NCBI GenBank assembly: GCA_933228895.1
Contig: OW121848.1
Span: forward strand, 137,534,615 to 137,598,614
DNA from: Platycnemis pennipes
Taxonomy: Eukaryota; Arthropoda; Insecta; Odonata; Platycnemididae
Reading direction: 5' to 3'
Length of the DNA: 64,000 nt
The notes beneath the pieces were generated by a model that had not been told where the DNA came from, searched no databases, and saw only the letters and a list, made by a program, of their open reading frames with translations. Shown here one piece after another: positions 1-11,090 of the stretch. The translations under genes and the position numbers were made by a program. The stretch's first letter is position 1; each line of letters begins with the position of its first letter.

Positions 1-232
1 TACGAGACATTTTCACCCCTATATTAGACTCCTCGGACTGAAAAAGGAGTGACTAAAAATATATTCGTCAACTTGTCAGCGCATTTAGGGCATCAGTTTT
101 ACTCGCCGAAGTATCAAGCATATTATCATTGTAGCCGTGTTTTTAAAAGAGGCAGTGGTAAAAAAAGAATGATTTCTTATTACTCATGACTACGGAGTTG
201 ACGGAACATCCATGTTATCTCCTGTCCTTGAA
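1..232. other. Unassigned AT-rich sequence
   Basis: No reading frame, repeat partner in this window or structural motif was recognised in this left edge. It precedes the first copy of the SINE-like repeat. Confidence 0.5.
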
Positions 233-438
233 TTTAAGGGGCAGTAGAGCGTTGATGTCTAAACCTGCCCTACAAAACGATCATATTCAATTTAGTGAAT
301 AAGAGTGAATATGATTAAAATTAATTAGCCAAGAGAATCGAGTTGATGTATCGGGCTGAGTACTGTATTTCCACTCGGGTTCAATTCCCGATTTTGGAGG
401 AATTTTCATTCGTTTACCGGTCTATACTGGAGTACCTA
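233..438 (+). repeat. SINE-like repeat, copy 1, left half
   Basis: This stretch matches 43271-43554 closely, beginning at the shared block ggggcagtagagcgttgatg. It contains a pol III B-box-like motif (ggttcaattcc, about 379-389) in a context that in copy 2 is preceded by an A-box-like motif, so a tRNA-derived SINE is the best guess. The repeat is cut at the TA at 437-438 by the inserted DNA transposon and resumes at 3105. Compared with copy 2 it lacks a ~76-bp extra segment. Confidence 0.6.
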
Positions 439-939
439 CTGTCCATGCAAAAAGTCGAGATACCCGAGTTTGAGATGTTATAACTCAATAACCAATTAAC
501 CTACTGCAACACAGTAAACTGAATATAAAAGATAATTTATATGTCCGTTCGATTGGTTTACTTTTAGATTTTTTAGTACTGTTTAAATATTTTTAATGTG
601 AGCTTGTATGAAAAAAGGCACGCTTTTTGCCGGTTCAAAAACGGTAGCACCACTTCATACGTTAATAACGTAGAATCTTACCACTGTATCCACAAGAAAT
701 TTGTTATAGGTAAAAACAAGACTATAAATAATAATAATATCGAAAAAGAATGTTGTAAAAATATAAATTATATCGGATAAAGTTTACTACTTTCGGATAT
801 GCTATTTTCGTTATTTGAAGGCTTACGAGGTATTTTAAAGTATCGTTGGCAGCGGATGAAAGCCCATATGGCGAATATATTAACAAAACCATTCGTGTTT
901 TATCCTTCTATTTTATTTATCTTTCATTTTAACGCTCCG
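439..939 (+). repeat. M1 left terminal inverted repeat
   Basis: Inverted copy of 2591-3102. Any short reading frame here occurs identically in the other arm and reflects repeat identity, not a gene. Confidence 0.88.
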
Positions 940-1099
940 TGCTCCGTCCGAGCCAGTGGAGCGGCGACAGGGGAGGGAGGGAGCATGTTGCCACTTCCTC
1001 ACGGGCCGCTACCGCGGTCATTTAAATAGAAATTTCTCAAGGAATACGAAGCTTATTATTGTATCGTACGTCGCACTGTCCTGCACAATGAAATGTTCA

Positions 1100-2358
1100 T
1101 CAGTTTGATATATGGTGTGTATTATGCATTGGCTTCTCCGTAACATTTCCCATCAGCTTTTTTCATGCGGGCTTTGGACCACCATTGTCAGCATTGACTG
1201 TATTGGATAAGTTTACCCTTGCAATTTTATTTTTCACATATGCCCAAATTTATTCTATGGCGTTAAGCTCGCAGTGCGCCACTGGTAGCCAAATAAGTTC
1301 CACTTCAGTTCTTACTTCCTTTACACTTCTCTCTAATATCCTCTCTGGTTTTCCGAAATGTTGACGTGCATGATTAATCAGCTCTGCCTTGGTCAAATTT
1401 TCAAAAGCTGATGTATCCGTTGGTATTTCTGCGTCTCTTTTCTTTAACCACGCAATTATTTCCGCTTTTCTCCATGCCATGGAAGGATTCTTCGTTTCGG
1501 GATCAATTATGGTGTGGTATGGAGCCTGGTCAATAACCACAGCAGATTTTGGTGGAAGCAGTGTCAAAATCTTCCGAAACCACTCTTCGAAGTGCTTTGC
1601 ATTCATTTCAGAGTGATAGTCTCCACTTCCCTTGCAGCCAACAAAGCACAGTTGTCCACCATTCAAAAACCCATCCTCACTGCCAATGTGCAAAATTATT
1701 ACACGTTTCCCTGCTCCTGATGGAGTCTTGAATCCTCCGCGCCATCCATGTACCTCCAGAATATGTCCACGGTAAATGGAATAATTATTCTGCGCCTAGT
1801 TTACTATGTTTTCCACCCAACCATACTTCAACGAATGGTGCTGCGAGAACCAAAGTTTCGTCAGTGTAAAATATTTTGTAGCCAATGCGCCGTAAATATC
1901 GAACTCTTCGTAGAAAAGCATGGCGAGTTGCTGCAATCGAAACTGACTCCATCATTACCGGCTTCCTGTCCAACTTCTTGTAACGAAAACCGAGCTCAAT
2001 GAGGATAGATCTCAATTTATTGATGGATATTGGTGGGAAATCTGGCATGGCGCTAACCAACTTATCTTTTAAACTCTCCAAGGTCGGATACATACTCTTT
2101 AAATAACTCGTGGACTGTTCTCCTTACTACCCCCAAAGTGAAGTCGTCCATGTATATTTTTGGTCGTCCTAACTTCCCTTTCTTCTCTGGTGTGGGGCTA
2201 TTCACAACACTATTTTCTTTATCACTCGTTTTATCCCTGGATGCAATCCTTTTCACGGATACCAAACTAATTCCCAAGCAATCCGCAACGTACTGTTCGG
2301 TAGACGGGAAACCGACTGTCTCCCTTCTTGCCTTCGCAGCGAAAGAAGCAAATTGCAC
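1100..2358 (-). pseudogene. Broken DDE transposase of element M1
   Basis: Read on the minus strand this is a transposase with an N-terminal helix-turn-helix-like part (2062-2358, including a GRPKIYMDD stretch), a middle part with the first catalytic Asp in FYTDET (about 1850), and a core with the second Asp in VVIDQAPYH (about 1545) and Glu in HCELNAIE (about 1253). About 91 residues separate the second Asp from the Glu, far more than the 34 of classic Tc1. The frame is broken between the N-terminal and middle parts, again between 1785 and about 1750, and by a TAA directly after the catalytic Glu; recognisable codons (WAYVKNKIA) continue to about 1100. It would have cut and pasted M1. Family name is uncertain; membership in the IS630/Tc1/mariner superfamily is well supported. 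Confidence 0.8.
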
Positions 2359-2590
2359 TTAAAACCATACGGACCTCGGCCTCAGGAAAACTGGTTCTCG
2401 GACACATTGTGCACCTCGTGATGGTCTTTTTGCTAACACATACTATTCATCGGTTTCTTGCCTCTCTAGGAAATGAGTAAGTGGGGAAGGACCCCGCGGG
2501 AATTCATGACTCACATGAGGTACCGTGGCAACACTGTGTAACTTTCTCCTTCTTCCCCCGGTAGGCATCAGCGCTGGGCGAAGCTATCTC

Positions 2591-3102
2591 GGAGCGTTAA
2601 AATGAAAGATAAATAAAAATCGAAATAAAATAGAAGGATAAAACACGAATGGTTTTGTTAATATATTCGCCATATGGGCTTTCATCCGCTGCCAACGATA
2701 CTTTAAAATACATCGTAAGCCTTCAAATAACGAAAATAGCATATCCGAAAGTAGTAAACTTTATCCGATATAATTTATATTTTTACAACATTCTTTTTCG
2801 ATATTATTATTATTTATAGTCTTGTTTTTACCTATAACAAATTTCTTGTGGATACAGTGGTAAGATTCTACGTTATTAACGTATGAAGTGGTGCTACCGT
2901 TTTTGAACCGACAAAAAGCGTGCCTTTTTTCATACAAGCTCACATTAAAAATATTTAAACAGTACTAAGAAATGTAAAAGTAAATCAATCGAACGGACAT
3001 ATAAATTATCTTTGATATTTAGTTTACTGTGTTGCAATAGGTTAATTGGTTATTGAGTTATAACATCTCAAACTCGGGTATCTCGACTTTTTGCATGGAC
3101 AG
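2591..3102 (-). repeat. M1 right terminal inverted repeat
   Basis: Inverted copy of 439-939, ending in TGCATGGACAG before the TA duplication at 3103-3104. Confidence 0.88.
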
Positions 3103-3104
3103 TA

Positions 3105-3605
3105 GAGGAGCACTACGAGTCTGGTCTTCCCTCCGAGGGATGGGATATTAAACGATGGACTCCTTGGTGCCTTTTGTTGAGAGCTGGCTAATGAAGATAT
3201 ATTCCTGCCCCTATCAAATTACTGGTCTCTCCTAGTGGCACAAATGTCCAAAGCTGCCGGTCGCCTCCCCCGAATAACTGGCTAATCAATTAGTGTATGT
3301 AGTATATATGTATATAGCATACAGTGTATTAAGTATGAATATAAATATTAACATGAAACAACATCTGGTTTGCCGGGGGTATATTATAACTGTCAGGTCT
3401 ATTATCTACGAAATGGATAGTTATTATCTCCTTATAATGAAGTTATTCATTATGGGAAGGGCAAATTTGCCATAAACATGTGCTTATATATTAATATCTA
3501 GAATAAAAAACATGTTTGTATTTGTTCAACTAATAAGTGTCTTGTTCACTTGAACCTCAGCTTTCATGCAAGAAAACTTGAAAGTGAGCTGTCTCCTAAT
3601 GAGAT
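3105..3605 (+). repeat. SINE-like repeat, copy 1, right half
   Basis: Continuation of the repeat interrupted by M1. It matches 43555-44030 through blocks such as ccaaagctgccggtcgcctc and the shared tail near aatgagattaa. It ends where the 3' terminus of a LINE family begins (gtaggtaggtagatttgg at 3610). Confidence 0.65.
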
Positions 3606-3607
3606 TA

Positions 3608-4960
3608 AGGTAGGTAGGTAGATTTGGATTTATAGGGTGCGTCGACAACTATGGTCATTTTGCACCACGCAAAGTGATAAAAGGGTAGTATGTATTCGCT
3701 GGACAATAGGGTGTGGTGAAGAAAAGACGGAAATGGTTTGCAGCGCGCTCATCGAGTCCGTGAAAATGACAAAAGACCCCGGAAAACCCCTAATTACATC
3801 GAGCGCCATCTTAACGGCCAGCAGCTCCGCTGTGTATACGCCACGGATTACTATATACGCTATACACGATTACTATATACGCGGTATACGCTACACAGCG
3901 TATTGAGCCTGGACTGGACGACACCGTGATGGGACGAGGTAACCGCGCACGAGCAAGCTGCATCCGACTTCGATCCATCCGTGTATACGGGGATGAAGTC
4001 GGAGTGGCGACAGAGAAATTCATTGAAGAGACGCTGGTGTTCTAGAGCAGTGGTGTCGGATTTATGGCACCTACTAAGTGTCATATGGATGTCCGGCGGC
4101 GGAATAATCCACGTTGGGTAACTCGAGTACCCAACAGGATAAACATCTGGGAGTCTTAACCCGACACCCTGAATAAATAAATCAAAACGATACTGAGCGG
4201 CTTGGTAGCTCTGGTCCGTCGATTAAAAAGTTCCATAAAACTAGGGTTAAAAATCAAATTAAAACACGGGTGATTCTTGGTAGCTAAAATTTTCACCACA
4301 TAGGAGCACATCAGTATGTTCCTACGGTACGGTAACGGAGGCTCTCCGGAATCAGTATAAATGCTGAGGACCGGACTGGTGCGGTAAGCACCAGTGGAAA
4401 TACGAAGCCCTGCGTTATGTACTGTTGTCAAAGGCCTTAAGTAAGAGTCGCGACTGGAAGCGTAAACAATTGACCCGTAGTCCAGTTTGGAACGTACGAG
4501 TGCGCGGTAAAATAAAAGCAGGGACATTCGATCGGCACCCCAAGTTGTGTTACTTAAAAATTTTAAAATATTTAGAGTCCGTAGATATTTATCTCTCAAA
4601 GTCTGTATGTGTTCACGCCAGTTCAGTTGGTAGTCAAAAGTCATACCGAGAGATCGGACGGACTCCACATACGGGAGAATTCTGCCATTAAGTGACAAAG
4701 CTGGCGGAATGTAGTGTCCCCTCACCCGGTAAAAATGGACGCATTTGCACTTGTCCGAGGAAAACTTAAAGCCATTCCTCCGTGTCCAAACCTACAGTTT
4801 ATTTAGAGCCAACTGAGTCACTCTGGTTGCAGTGACTATTTTGGACGACCTGCAAAATATCGCTAGGTCGTCGACGAACTAAGATCCCATGAGTGGAGGT
4901 TTAATGCATTTGGCTATGTCGTTGATCGCAATTGCCCACACCTTGCCCACCATTAACAGG
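3608..4960 (-). mobile_element. Jockey-type LINE remnant J1 (3' half)
   Basis: On the minus strand this reads reverse transcriptase, then RNase H, then a short 3' tail whose terminal part (gggtgcgtcgac...ggtcattttgcacca, about 3636-3665) recurs at five other places in the window with a TACC-rich end. The copy is truncated at its 5' side near 4960. A separate endonuclease piece on the opposite strand starts 300 bp further on and may belong to the same insertion. Confidence 0.75.
3665..4960 (-). pseudogene. LINE ORF2 fragment: RT palm/thumb and RNase H
   Basis: Minus-strand translation gives the RT catalytic motif FVDDLAIFC (about 4845-4872), the GFKFSSDKC motif downstream, then the RT thumb/connector region (4156-4725), followed by RNase H with YTDGSK (about 3970), the AELLAVKMALD helix (about 3815) and FTDSMSAL (about 3755). 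These are the residues expected for jockey/I-type ORF2 with an RNase H domain. A stop precedes FVDD, frames shift between blocks, and a short duplicated motif (two copies of gattactatatacgc, 3845-3890) interrupts RNase H. The gene is dead. Confidence 0.8.
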
Positions 4961-5269
4961 GCTCAATAAAAGAACCTTCTGTCTTTCTCTCTTTCTCTCA
5001 TACATTTTATCATAGCCTTTCCCTCCCCACTCATCTTCAACCCTCTTCTACCGTTCACTTGTTTCCTCGACCTGCCTTGCCCCCTCAGTCAGTTCTCTCC
5101 TCTCCGAGAAAGGTGGTAGTGGCCACCGAAATATCGGAAAACTATCTTTGTGAGTGTCTTTTATTTATGTGCTTTTATACTTTTCTCACGCCTGTGGCCA
5201 GCTTTATTGTTATATAATATATATACATAGTTTATTTACCTATTAATATTAGATTTTAATGGCTTTTAT
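4961..5269. other. Non-coding pyrimidine-rich spacer
   Basis: A CT-rich tract (about 4977-5060) is followed by AT-rich sequence. The stretch gtggccaccgaaatatcgg (about 5114-5132) resembles motifs near the ends of some retroelements, but nothing definite is supported. Confidence 0.4.
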
Positions 5270-5759
5270 CCGGTAGTGGAACTGCAATGGTTTTTAATGT
5301 CGTAAGGAGGAGCTGAATATTTCAACTCGTGATTTTTACCCTTCTGGAATTTGTTTGCAAGAAACGCATTTCAAACCTACGGACAAGGGCATTTTAAAAG
5401 GTTTTAACGTTTTTAGATTGGACGACAACAGTGGCCAACGCGCCCACTGTGGAGTGGCGGTTGATACTCGGGAGGCCCTTTACACTTCCGGAGTGCAGTT
5501 GAACACGCCTTTTCAGGCGGTCTCACAATCAGTGACGGTGCATGCCCCGGAGGCAGTGACGTTATGTAACGTCTACTTGCCTGAGGGGGCACCGGTGACA
5601 CGTTTTAAACTGGAAGCCCTTGTCCGTCGACTGCCGAGACCTTTCCTTTTATTAGGTGATTTAAATGCCCACGATACCCTCTGGGTTAGCTCTAGGGCAC
5701 AGAGCGACCAAAGGGGTCGTATCCTGGCTACTTTTATCACGGATTTTAATCAAATTTAA
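5270..5759 (+). pseudogene. LINE apurinic-type endonuclease fragment
   Basis: Plus-strand translation begins near WNCNG (about 5278), a hallmark of the first endonuclease motif, and continues with LQETHF (about 5355), LCNVYLPEG (about 5568) and LLLGDLNAHDTLW (about 5648), the catalytic motifs of the EEP/APE endonuclease of jockey/R1/I LINEs. A frameshift or stop lies just after WNCNGF and the fragment ends with a stop at 5757-5759. It is in the opposite orientation to the J1 RT. Order and orientation match a 5' inversion produced by twin priming, though about 300 bp of other sequence separates them. Confidence 0.8.
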
Positions 5760-5814
5760 TGAATAGCGGGGAGCACAACTGTTTTCAGTGGAACAGTTGA
5801 AAAATCTCTGCTAG

Positions 5815-6060
5815 GAAAAGATGAGTGAAAGAAGGAGCAACCGTAAACAAATAAATATTTGGAGGTTCTATGCAACATATTCATTCCCGTTCGCTGCTTG
5901 AAACTGAAATAAGTGCTTTCCATGAGAGAATTGAAAAAAGCGTTTTAAGTTGGATATTTCTCTTATTTACCAGGGGATAGACAATTCCATGAAAGAAATG
6001 GCTACCGTCTTGAATAAATTCAAGGAAATAATGCTAATGGAGGGGTGTGTCTGGCCAGTA
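5815..6060 (+). pseudogene. Possible Harbinger accessory-gene C-terminus
   Basis: Reading past frameshifts gives helical, charged segments (SRSLLETEISAFHERIEKS, then a block around NSMKEMATVLNKFKE) like the C-terminus of MADF/Myb-like proteins that accompany PIF/Harbinger transposases. The adjacent converging transposase remnant supports this. Evidence is weak on its own. Confidence 0.35.
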
Positions 6061-6239
6061 TCGTATTTTCAATGACAACCACGATGAATTTTAGATAGAT
6101 TCAGATAGCTGCCATATATTTTACTTGAAATTATGAAACAATGTCGCTTAATTTCATTTATTGCTAAATACAATGTTTATTAATAGGTACTATATAATAT
6201 ACCATAACTAATAAAATGAAACTAAATTCATATAAGGTC

Positions 6240-6540
6240 ATAATTCTTATAAATATTACAGGATGTAATTCTTTATCCTATTCCCTCCTTATACCTATCT
6301 CCAACCACAAGAGTATTTCCTTCGTCAGCCATAACCTCTTATAAGGGATGTGCATTCTCAGAATCTCAATTTTCAAGATCCCTTTGCTCAATGCTGCAGC
6401 TTACTCTCATGTTATGCAGTGTAACACAAGCATTAATCACATATCTCAGGCTATAGGAGGTGCATGATGAAGGTTCTGTGCTGAAGGAAGCAACGGAATG
6501 TAACTGCACACTAGAATATTTACTAAACAAACTTATCTTA
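6240..6540 (-). pseudogene. PIF/Harbinger transposase C-terminal scrap
   Basis: Minus-strand translation gives RYVINACVTLHNM followed by a short acidic tail, matching the conserved '(A)C..LHN' block at the C-terminus of PIF/Harbinger (DDE_Tnp_4) transposases; compare VVALHKFLM in the fuller copy at about 24080. Stops are present. Together with the converging piece at 5815-6060 it suggests a decayed Harbinger element. Confidence 0.55.
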
Positions 6541-6951
6541 TGAGTGAATCTCGAATTATGTAATAAAGTCGTACTGCAGTATCGGTGGTAATAACGTCAG
6601 TCACAACGTACGAGGAAAAAGGGGAGGAGACCCTTTAGTCGAATTTGTCTTACAGGATATTTCCACTGATTTTTGGCTGTCAAATGACTCTTGACAGTTC
6701 CTGTCAATTAGAAATACTACCATCCCTCTGGCACAAGACTTAAAGAGAGGAGCACGTTTGCTCTGATGGATATAAAGCCAAAATATAATACAAAAGTCGA
6801 AATGCTTAAACCTCTTATAGGACCATATGGGAACGTTCATGACCTAGACGTTTCTAGAAGTATTTCGGGAAAACTACATTTTTTTAACTATCCATCCTAA
6901 CAGCTATGAAGTAGGTATTTGATGTACGCTATCCATCAGTAGGTAATACAA
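6541..6951. other. No gene recognised
   Basis: AT-rich sequence without convincing coding potential or repeats shared elsewhere in the window. Confidence 0.5.
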
Positions 6952-6995
6952 AAAATATATACTGGCAGGACGATGGTCCTGCCAGTATATATTTT
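6952..6995. repeat. Perfect 20-bp-stem hairpin
   Basis: The left arm (6952-6971, ending ctggcaggac) is perfectly complementary to the right arm (6976-6995, starting gtcctgccag) with a gatg loop. The stem centre is GC-rich. No flanking coding unit or terminator-type context explains it. Confidence 0.9.
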
Positions 6996-7240
6996 AAATA
7001 TACTTTATTCCTTTGGTGTTAAATTCGATATTATATAAGATGATAATATTGTACACTTATACGCACGACTCATTTATCAAACTTTTGCTGAATAACATCA
7101 CCATCTCAAAGCATTGTGTGTCCGTAGATTGGTCCGTCAGCATCAAAATAGTATTACCGATAATTATTACTCGAGCTATCATGATAACCTCACTAGGGTC
7201 TTTCGGCAATGTTTCGAAATTGCTGCGCTCAAGATAAGGT

Positions 7241-7900
7241 TCTGACAAGGAGAGGTCGTGTAATATGACTCACGAAATGAGCTGATTTTATTTTCAGTGA
7301 AACTAGAAGAAAAATAAAGAGATACGTCTCTCGGCTTTCTTCCCCATAGGCCCTGGTTCGCGAGAAAAAAAATGAAATAGAAACGCAAAAATGCAATGCG
7401 GGTTGCCTACATTCGCCGGCCTCGGGTAAGCCGACAATGGCTGAGTGGCTGACAACGGGAGATAGCGTTCTATCCTCGTCGTGGTATGAAGCTTTTCTTT
7501 CGGTCATTCTATCTAAAACTTTATCATCATCAATTTCCTACCCTTACGTGTGAACACTTTCAGTTTTCTAACATTATCGCGTAACCTAGATTTACAAATG
7601 TACCTATAATTCAAAAATGCATTGTAAAATTAATGCAATTTTCCGCGATTTTAAGTATGCAAAAAAATATTTTCCCAATCATTTTCTCTAACGCCGACAT
7701 TTATTATTTTCATGTTCATTTTATTGACATGTAAATTGACATATACATGCTAACAATCCATTTCTTTTATGTGTCTACTGGTACTTAACAGTGGTTTTCA
7801 AGTTTGTACCCGCACTTAAAGGTACTTCATACTGGGAGGAAAGGTACAAGGATAGGAATAGAATGGAAGGGGGGGCATTTTATTGTACAGTAGGGTAAGA
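7241..7900 (+). repeat. Pogo-like element left inverted repeat
   Basis: Inverted copy of 11091-11740, nearly identical with small differences, for example in the short G-run and near 7390. Confidence 0.85.
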
Positions 7901-8116
7901 CAAAGTTCATGCTGCGTGACTGATAGGATTGCCGGAAACCGATAACGATTTTTTGACTATGGTACAAAATCATTTCCATACTTTTTACGCTAACTTCCTG
8001 AATCCTCTCCCTTCTATAAAATATCCTACTCTTACAATTATACAAATAAAGGTCAATATTTCATTTTCTTTAGGACATCTTTTAGTTGAGGATTATGCTT
8101 GTGTATATGAGGTACA

Positions 8117-9734
8117 TTAATTGGAATTGCTATGCACTGATATGAATTCACGGCACAATTTTGGATGATATGCATCATAAAAACACTTAAAACATAGTAT
8201 GTCTCTGCACCATGCACATCTTATAAGGCTTGTGCCCGTACATTTGCAACTGTGTTTTCGGAGATCTTGTTGAAAACAAACCTCGCGTACATTCTTAAAC
8301 ACATTCCGATTAGAAACTAATTTTGACGCATACCATGCGTACTTTATCATGTCGTAGAAGACTGGTGAAGACAACTGGTTATGCACTATTGCATGTATTT
8401 TCATAATATCCGCACGAGAAGCGATCTCTCTTTTTTCTTGAAGTAAGAATGTGCTATTCTGTAGTCGTGAGATGAACTGCTTTACTTTTCTGTAAAAATA
8501 AACATCGCAAGGTTGGCATAAAGAAGTGCATCTTGGTGGTATGATTTTCAAAGTGCATGCTGGATCACCATTATCATCTTGAAACATCTCGTCATAAATG
8601 GCATTATTTGTTTGACCCCCCCACGAATCAACAATCAACAGAAACTCTTTTTTATTCACATAGGGTTGCAACACATTTTCAAGAAACTGAACATACAATT
8701 CAGTGCTTAATTTTCCCGATTTTGAGCATGTAACAACCACATTGTCATATTCAATTTCCAGATTTTTTACTTTGTCATTCACTCGTGGACCAAAATCACC
8801 CCCAGGTTCCTGCATACACAAAAACACCTTTGGAAGAAGCTTTCCAGACGCAGTTATTACATATTGCGCCGTGTACGAATGTGTCAATTTGCTCATGCTT
8901 CCGACTGCAACTTGCACTATTTTCTCCCCCTTTCGTGCAAGTGATCTTTTCATATCCACCCGGTAAGCACAACCCGTCTGATCCGTATTGATCACAAAAT
9001 CACTGTCATACTGTGAAATTAAATTTTTTGCATGTTCTTGTAATAAGTTCTGCTGATTTCATTATGTTTTCCAATGAAGCCTGCTCACTCGAGGAGACAT
9101 ACTTCGTAACTTTACGCTGCACTATGCGGAACCTCTTTTTAAAAGATTTGACTCATGCTGCACTTGCCGAGAATTCAAATTCTGGCGATGTATGCTGACC
9201 GCCGCCCACTCCTGCAAGGTCCTGGTCGTCACTGATTCATTCCTTTTCCTGGATTCAGTGAAGCGATCATGTACCCATTAATATCATTTGCAGCTTATCG
9301 CGCCTTGTGCCACCCCGTTCTATGTCTTTTTGCCACATATGAAGGATCGCTTTACTTTTCAAAAAAACTGAACCTTGATGCTGCAGGGTAGAAAGACTCC
9401 AATTTGGGTGTTCTCTTGCAAGATTTACCACCTTAATTTTCACGTTGAGGATCACTTGCTGATACTTCGCAGCTTTCGGGCTGGGCTCATATTCACTTCC
9501 CTCCGACGGCGATGGATCGGGACTTGTGCTAAATCCAGCTGCCTCCTGCAACTCATTATCCAAAGAATGACGGTATCCATCACTCTCGTGAGTCTCGCCA
9601 GCCATGTACAGCTCCTCTGTCTCCACTAATTGATATTCACCAAGCATTTCCAAAAATCTTTCAACAGCTTCTTTTCCGATGAGTCTGGAACGCGGCGAAA
9701 CATCAGAGCCAGAAACGACATCAATCGCTCCCAT
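8117..9734 (-). pseudogene. Pogo/Tigger-like transposase, frameshifted
   Basis: The minus strand carries an N-terminal acidic region and a helical DNA-binding segment (9267-9734), then a CENP-B-like helix-turn-helix stretch visible in broken frames (FKKRFRIVQRKVTKYVSS, about 9080-9140), then the catalytic domain (8117-8995). Catalytic candidates are Asp in INTDQTG (about 8985), Asp in LLIVDSWGG (about 8635) and Asp in CQPCDVYFY (about 8510), the DDxD arrangement of pogo-like enzymes. A Cys-rich tail (CKCTGTSLIRCAWCRDILCFKC) follows near 8200, a possible zinc ribbon. At least one frameshift, near 9050, and a stop near 9150 break it. The catalytic half alone is uninterrupted for 292 codons. Confidence 0.78.
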
Positions 9735-11090
9735 TTCCAGTAACGTCTCTATAGTTTAATAAATAGTGCATATTAGTATACTTTTCAGGTTTAAACTGAT
9801 AAAAAAAACTTTTTCACGAGTTAAAATTGAGATGAATGATTCGGGAGGAAATTGAATTCCAAAAGCCAATTGAACGAAGAAGAAATCATCTCCAATACCA
9901 ATATGTTGGCTACCTGGTTGATCGAAATATCAGTATCTGAGATTGTTTCTTCTTCTTTCAACTGGCCTTTGGAATTCAATTTCCTTCCGAATCATTCATC
10001 TACATCTATGGTTCATGTTATTTTACTTACTTACCTTCAAAATAACGAACAGCACCAGTTAATTCTCTCTTATCGTATTGACGTAATGCCGACGTAAGGC
10101 TGCTTGCAAAATGTACACCTGATGGTCCACTACACGTGGAGGGTCCAGAAATTGGTATTATCTCCATTTAGGTTCCTTGTAAATAACTCTTCAGCTTTTA
10201 CCAATACACTTTACAATACGTTCGCTTCTCTCTTCTGCGCTTTTCTTCCGCTCTGGATTGCTCAGTAACTTAAGTTTAACTGATAACGCAGGCTTCAAAA
10301 TCCATCTGTCACAGTTGAAACCACGAAAAGCAAAGGAAACGAAACGGAAGTAAAAAGTAGTAACATTTTAATAGCTTCATTGTTTAGGAGCAAATTGTAG
10401 AAGCAAAACTGAATTGGGTAAAATCCAAGGAACTTAACTAATAGGCTAAATATTACCTATTGTTGATACTCGTGGTTTGATGAGCGTCAACAATGGACCT
10501 TCGAAACAGTAACTTACATTTCATGCATTCATCATGTTTCATTAGATGAAGGCAAAGCAAAACACTAACTTATTGTTTTGATCTAATTTCCCTAGCCACA
10601 ACAAAAAAGCATCCTTATCCATGGGATATAACTAATGAAACTTACTCACCTTCAACCAAGTTTTGGAGTTGAAAGTTAATTAGAAGCAAAAGAATTACGG
10701 AAACTATCGTTTCGTTCTCAAGATGAAGTTTTTCCTTGGTCTAAACAAAACTACCGAGTGCATTTAATATTGTCATGGAATGAAACGAAATATGACCACA
10801 TGTTAACGTTTCAATACTCGATCGAATTGAAACGAAATATATTCCTTTATTTTCGGCAGCCATCCTTTGCTTCAACCTACCCGTTTTAAATTACCATTAA
10901 CAAATTTAGGAATTACTTATGGTGTTAGAAACCCTAACCTACTCTAGGAATACAGAAAACTAATCCAGTAGATACTAAAAGAACAAAATTTGGCAACACA
11001 TTTGCCGTTGTAAAGTACATTTAGAAGTTTTTGAGAAGGCCATCCGTCTATAGGACTATCTCTTTGTCTCTCTAACTTTTTCTTACCCTA
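9735..11090. other. Pogo-like element 5' interior, no gene
   Basis: No coding stretch recognised between the transposase N-terminus and the right inverted repeat, apart from the hairpin listed separately. Confidence 0.5.
9832..10002. repeat. Long imperfect hairpin
   Basis: A ~62-bp arm starting gatgaatgattcgg (about 9832) is mirrored by an arm ending gaatcattcatc (about 10002), with only scattered mismatches and a ~45-nt loop around 9895-9940. It lies in the interior of the pogo-like element. It could be a small foldback insertion or give a structured RNA. Confidence 0.75.

Larger units (their letters stand above)
439..3102 (-). mobile_element. Tc1/mariner-superfamily element with ~500-bp inverted repeats (M1)
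   Basis: The two ends are inverted copies: both start CTGTCCATGCAAAAAGTCGA and stay nearly identical for about 500 bp (439-939 against 2591-3102). The element is flanked by a TA duplication at 437-438 and 3103-3104. The second SINE-like copy shows the empty site (gagtacctagaggagc at about 43549-43564), so the boundaries are exact: 2664 bp. Inside, on the minus strand, is a broken DDE transposase. TA target and DDE core fit the IS630/Tc1/mariner superfamily; the very long inverted repeats and the long spacing between the last two catalytic residues are unusual for classic Tc1 or mariner. Confidence 0.88.

Noticed and set aside
598..780. 60-codon frame identical to one at 2761-2943
   Set aside because: Both lie in the M1 inverted repeats; identity comes from the repeat arms, not from coding selection.
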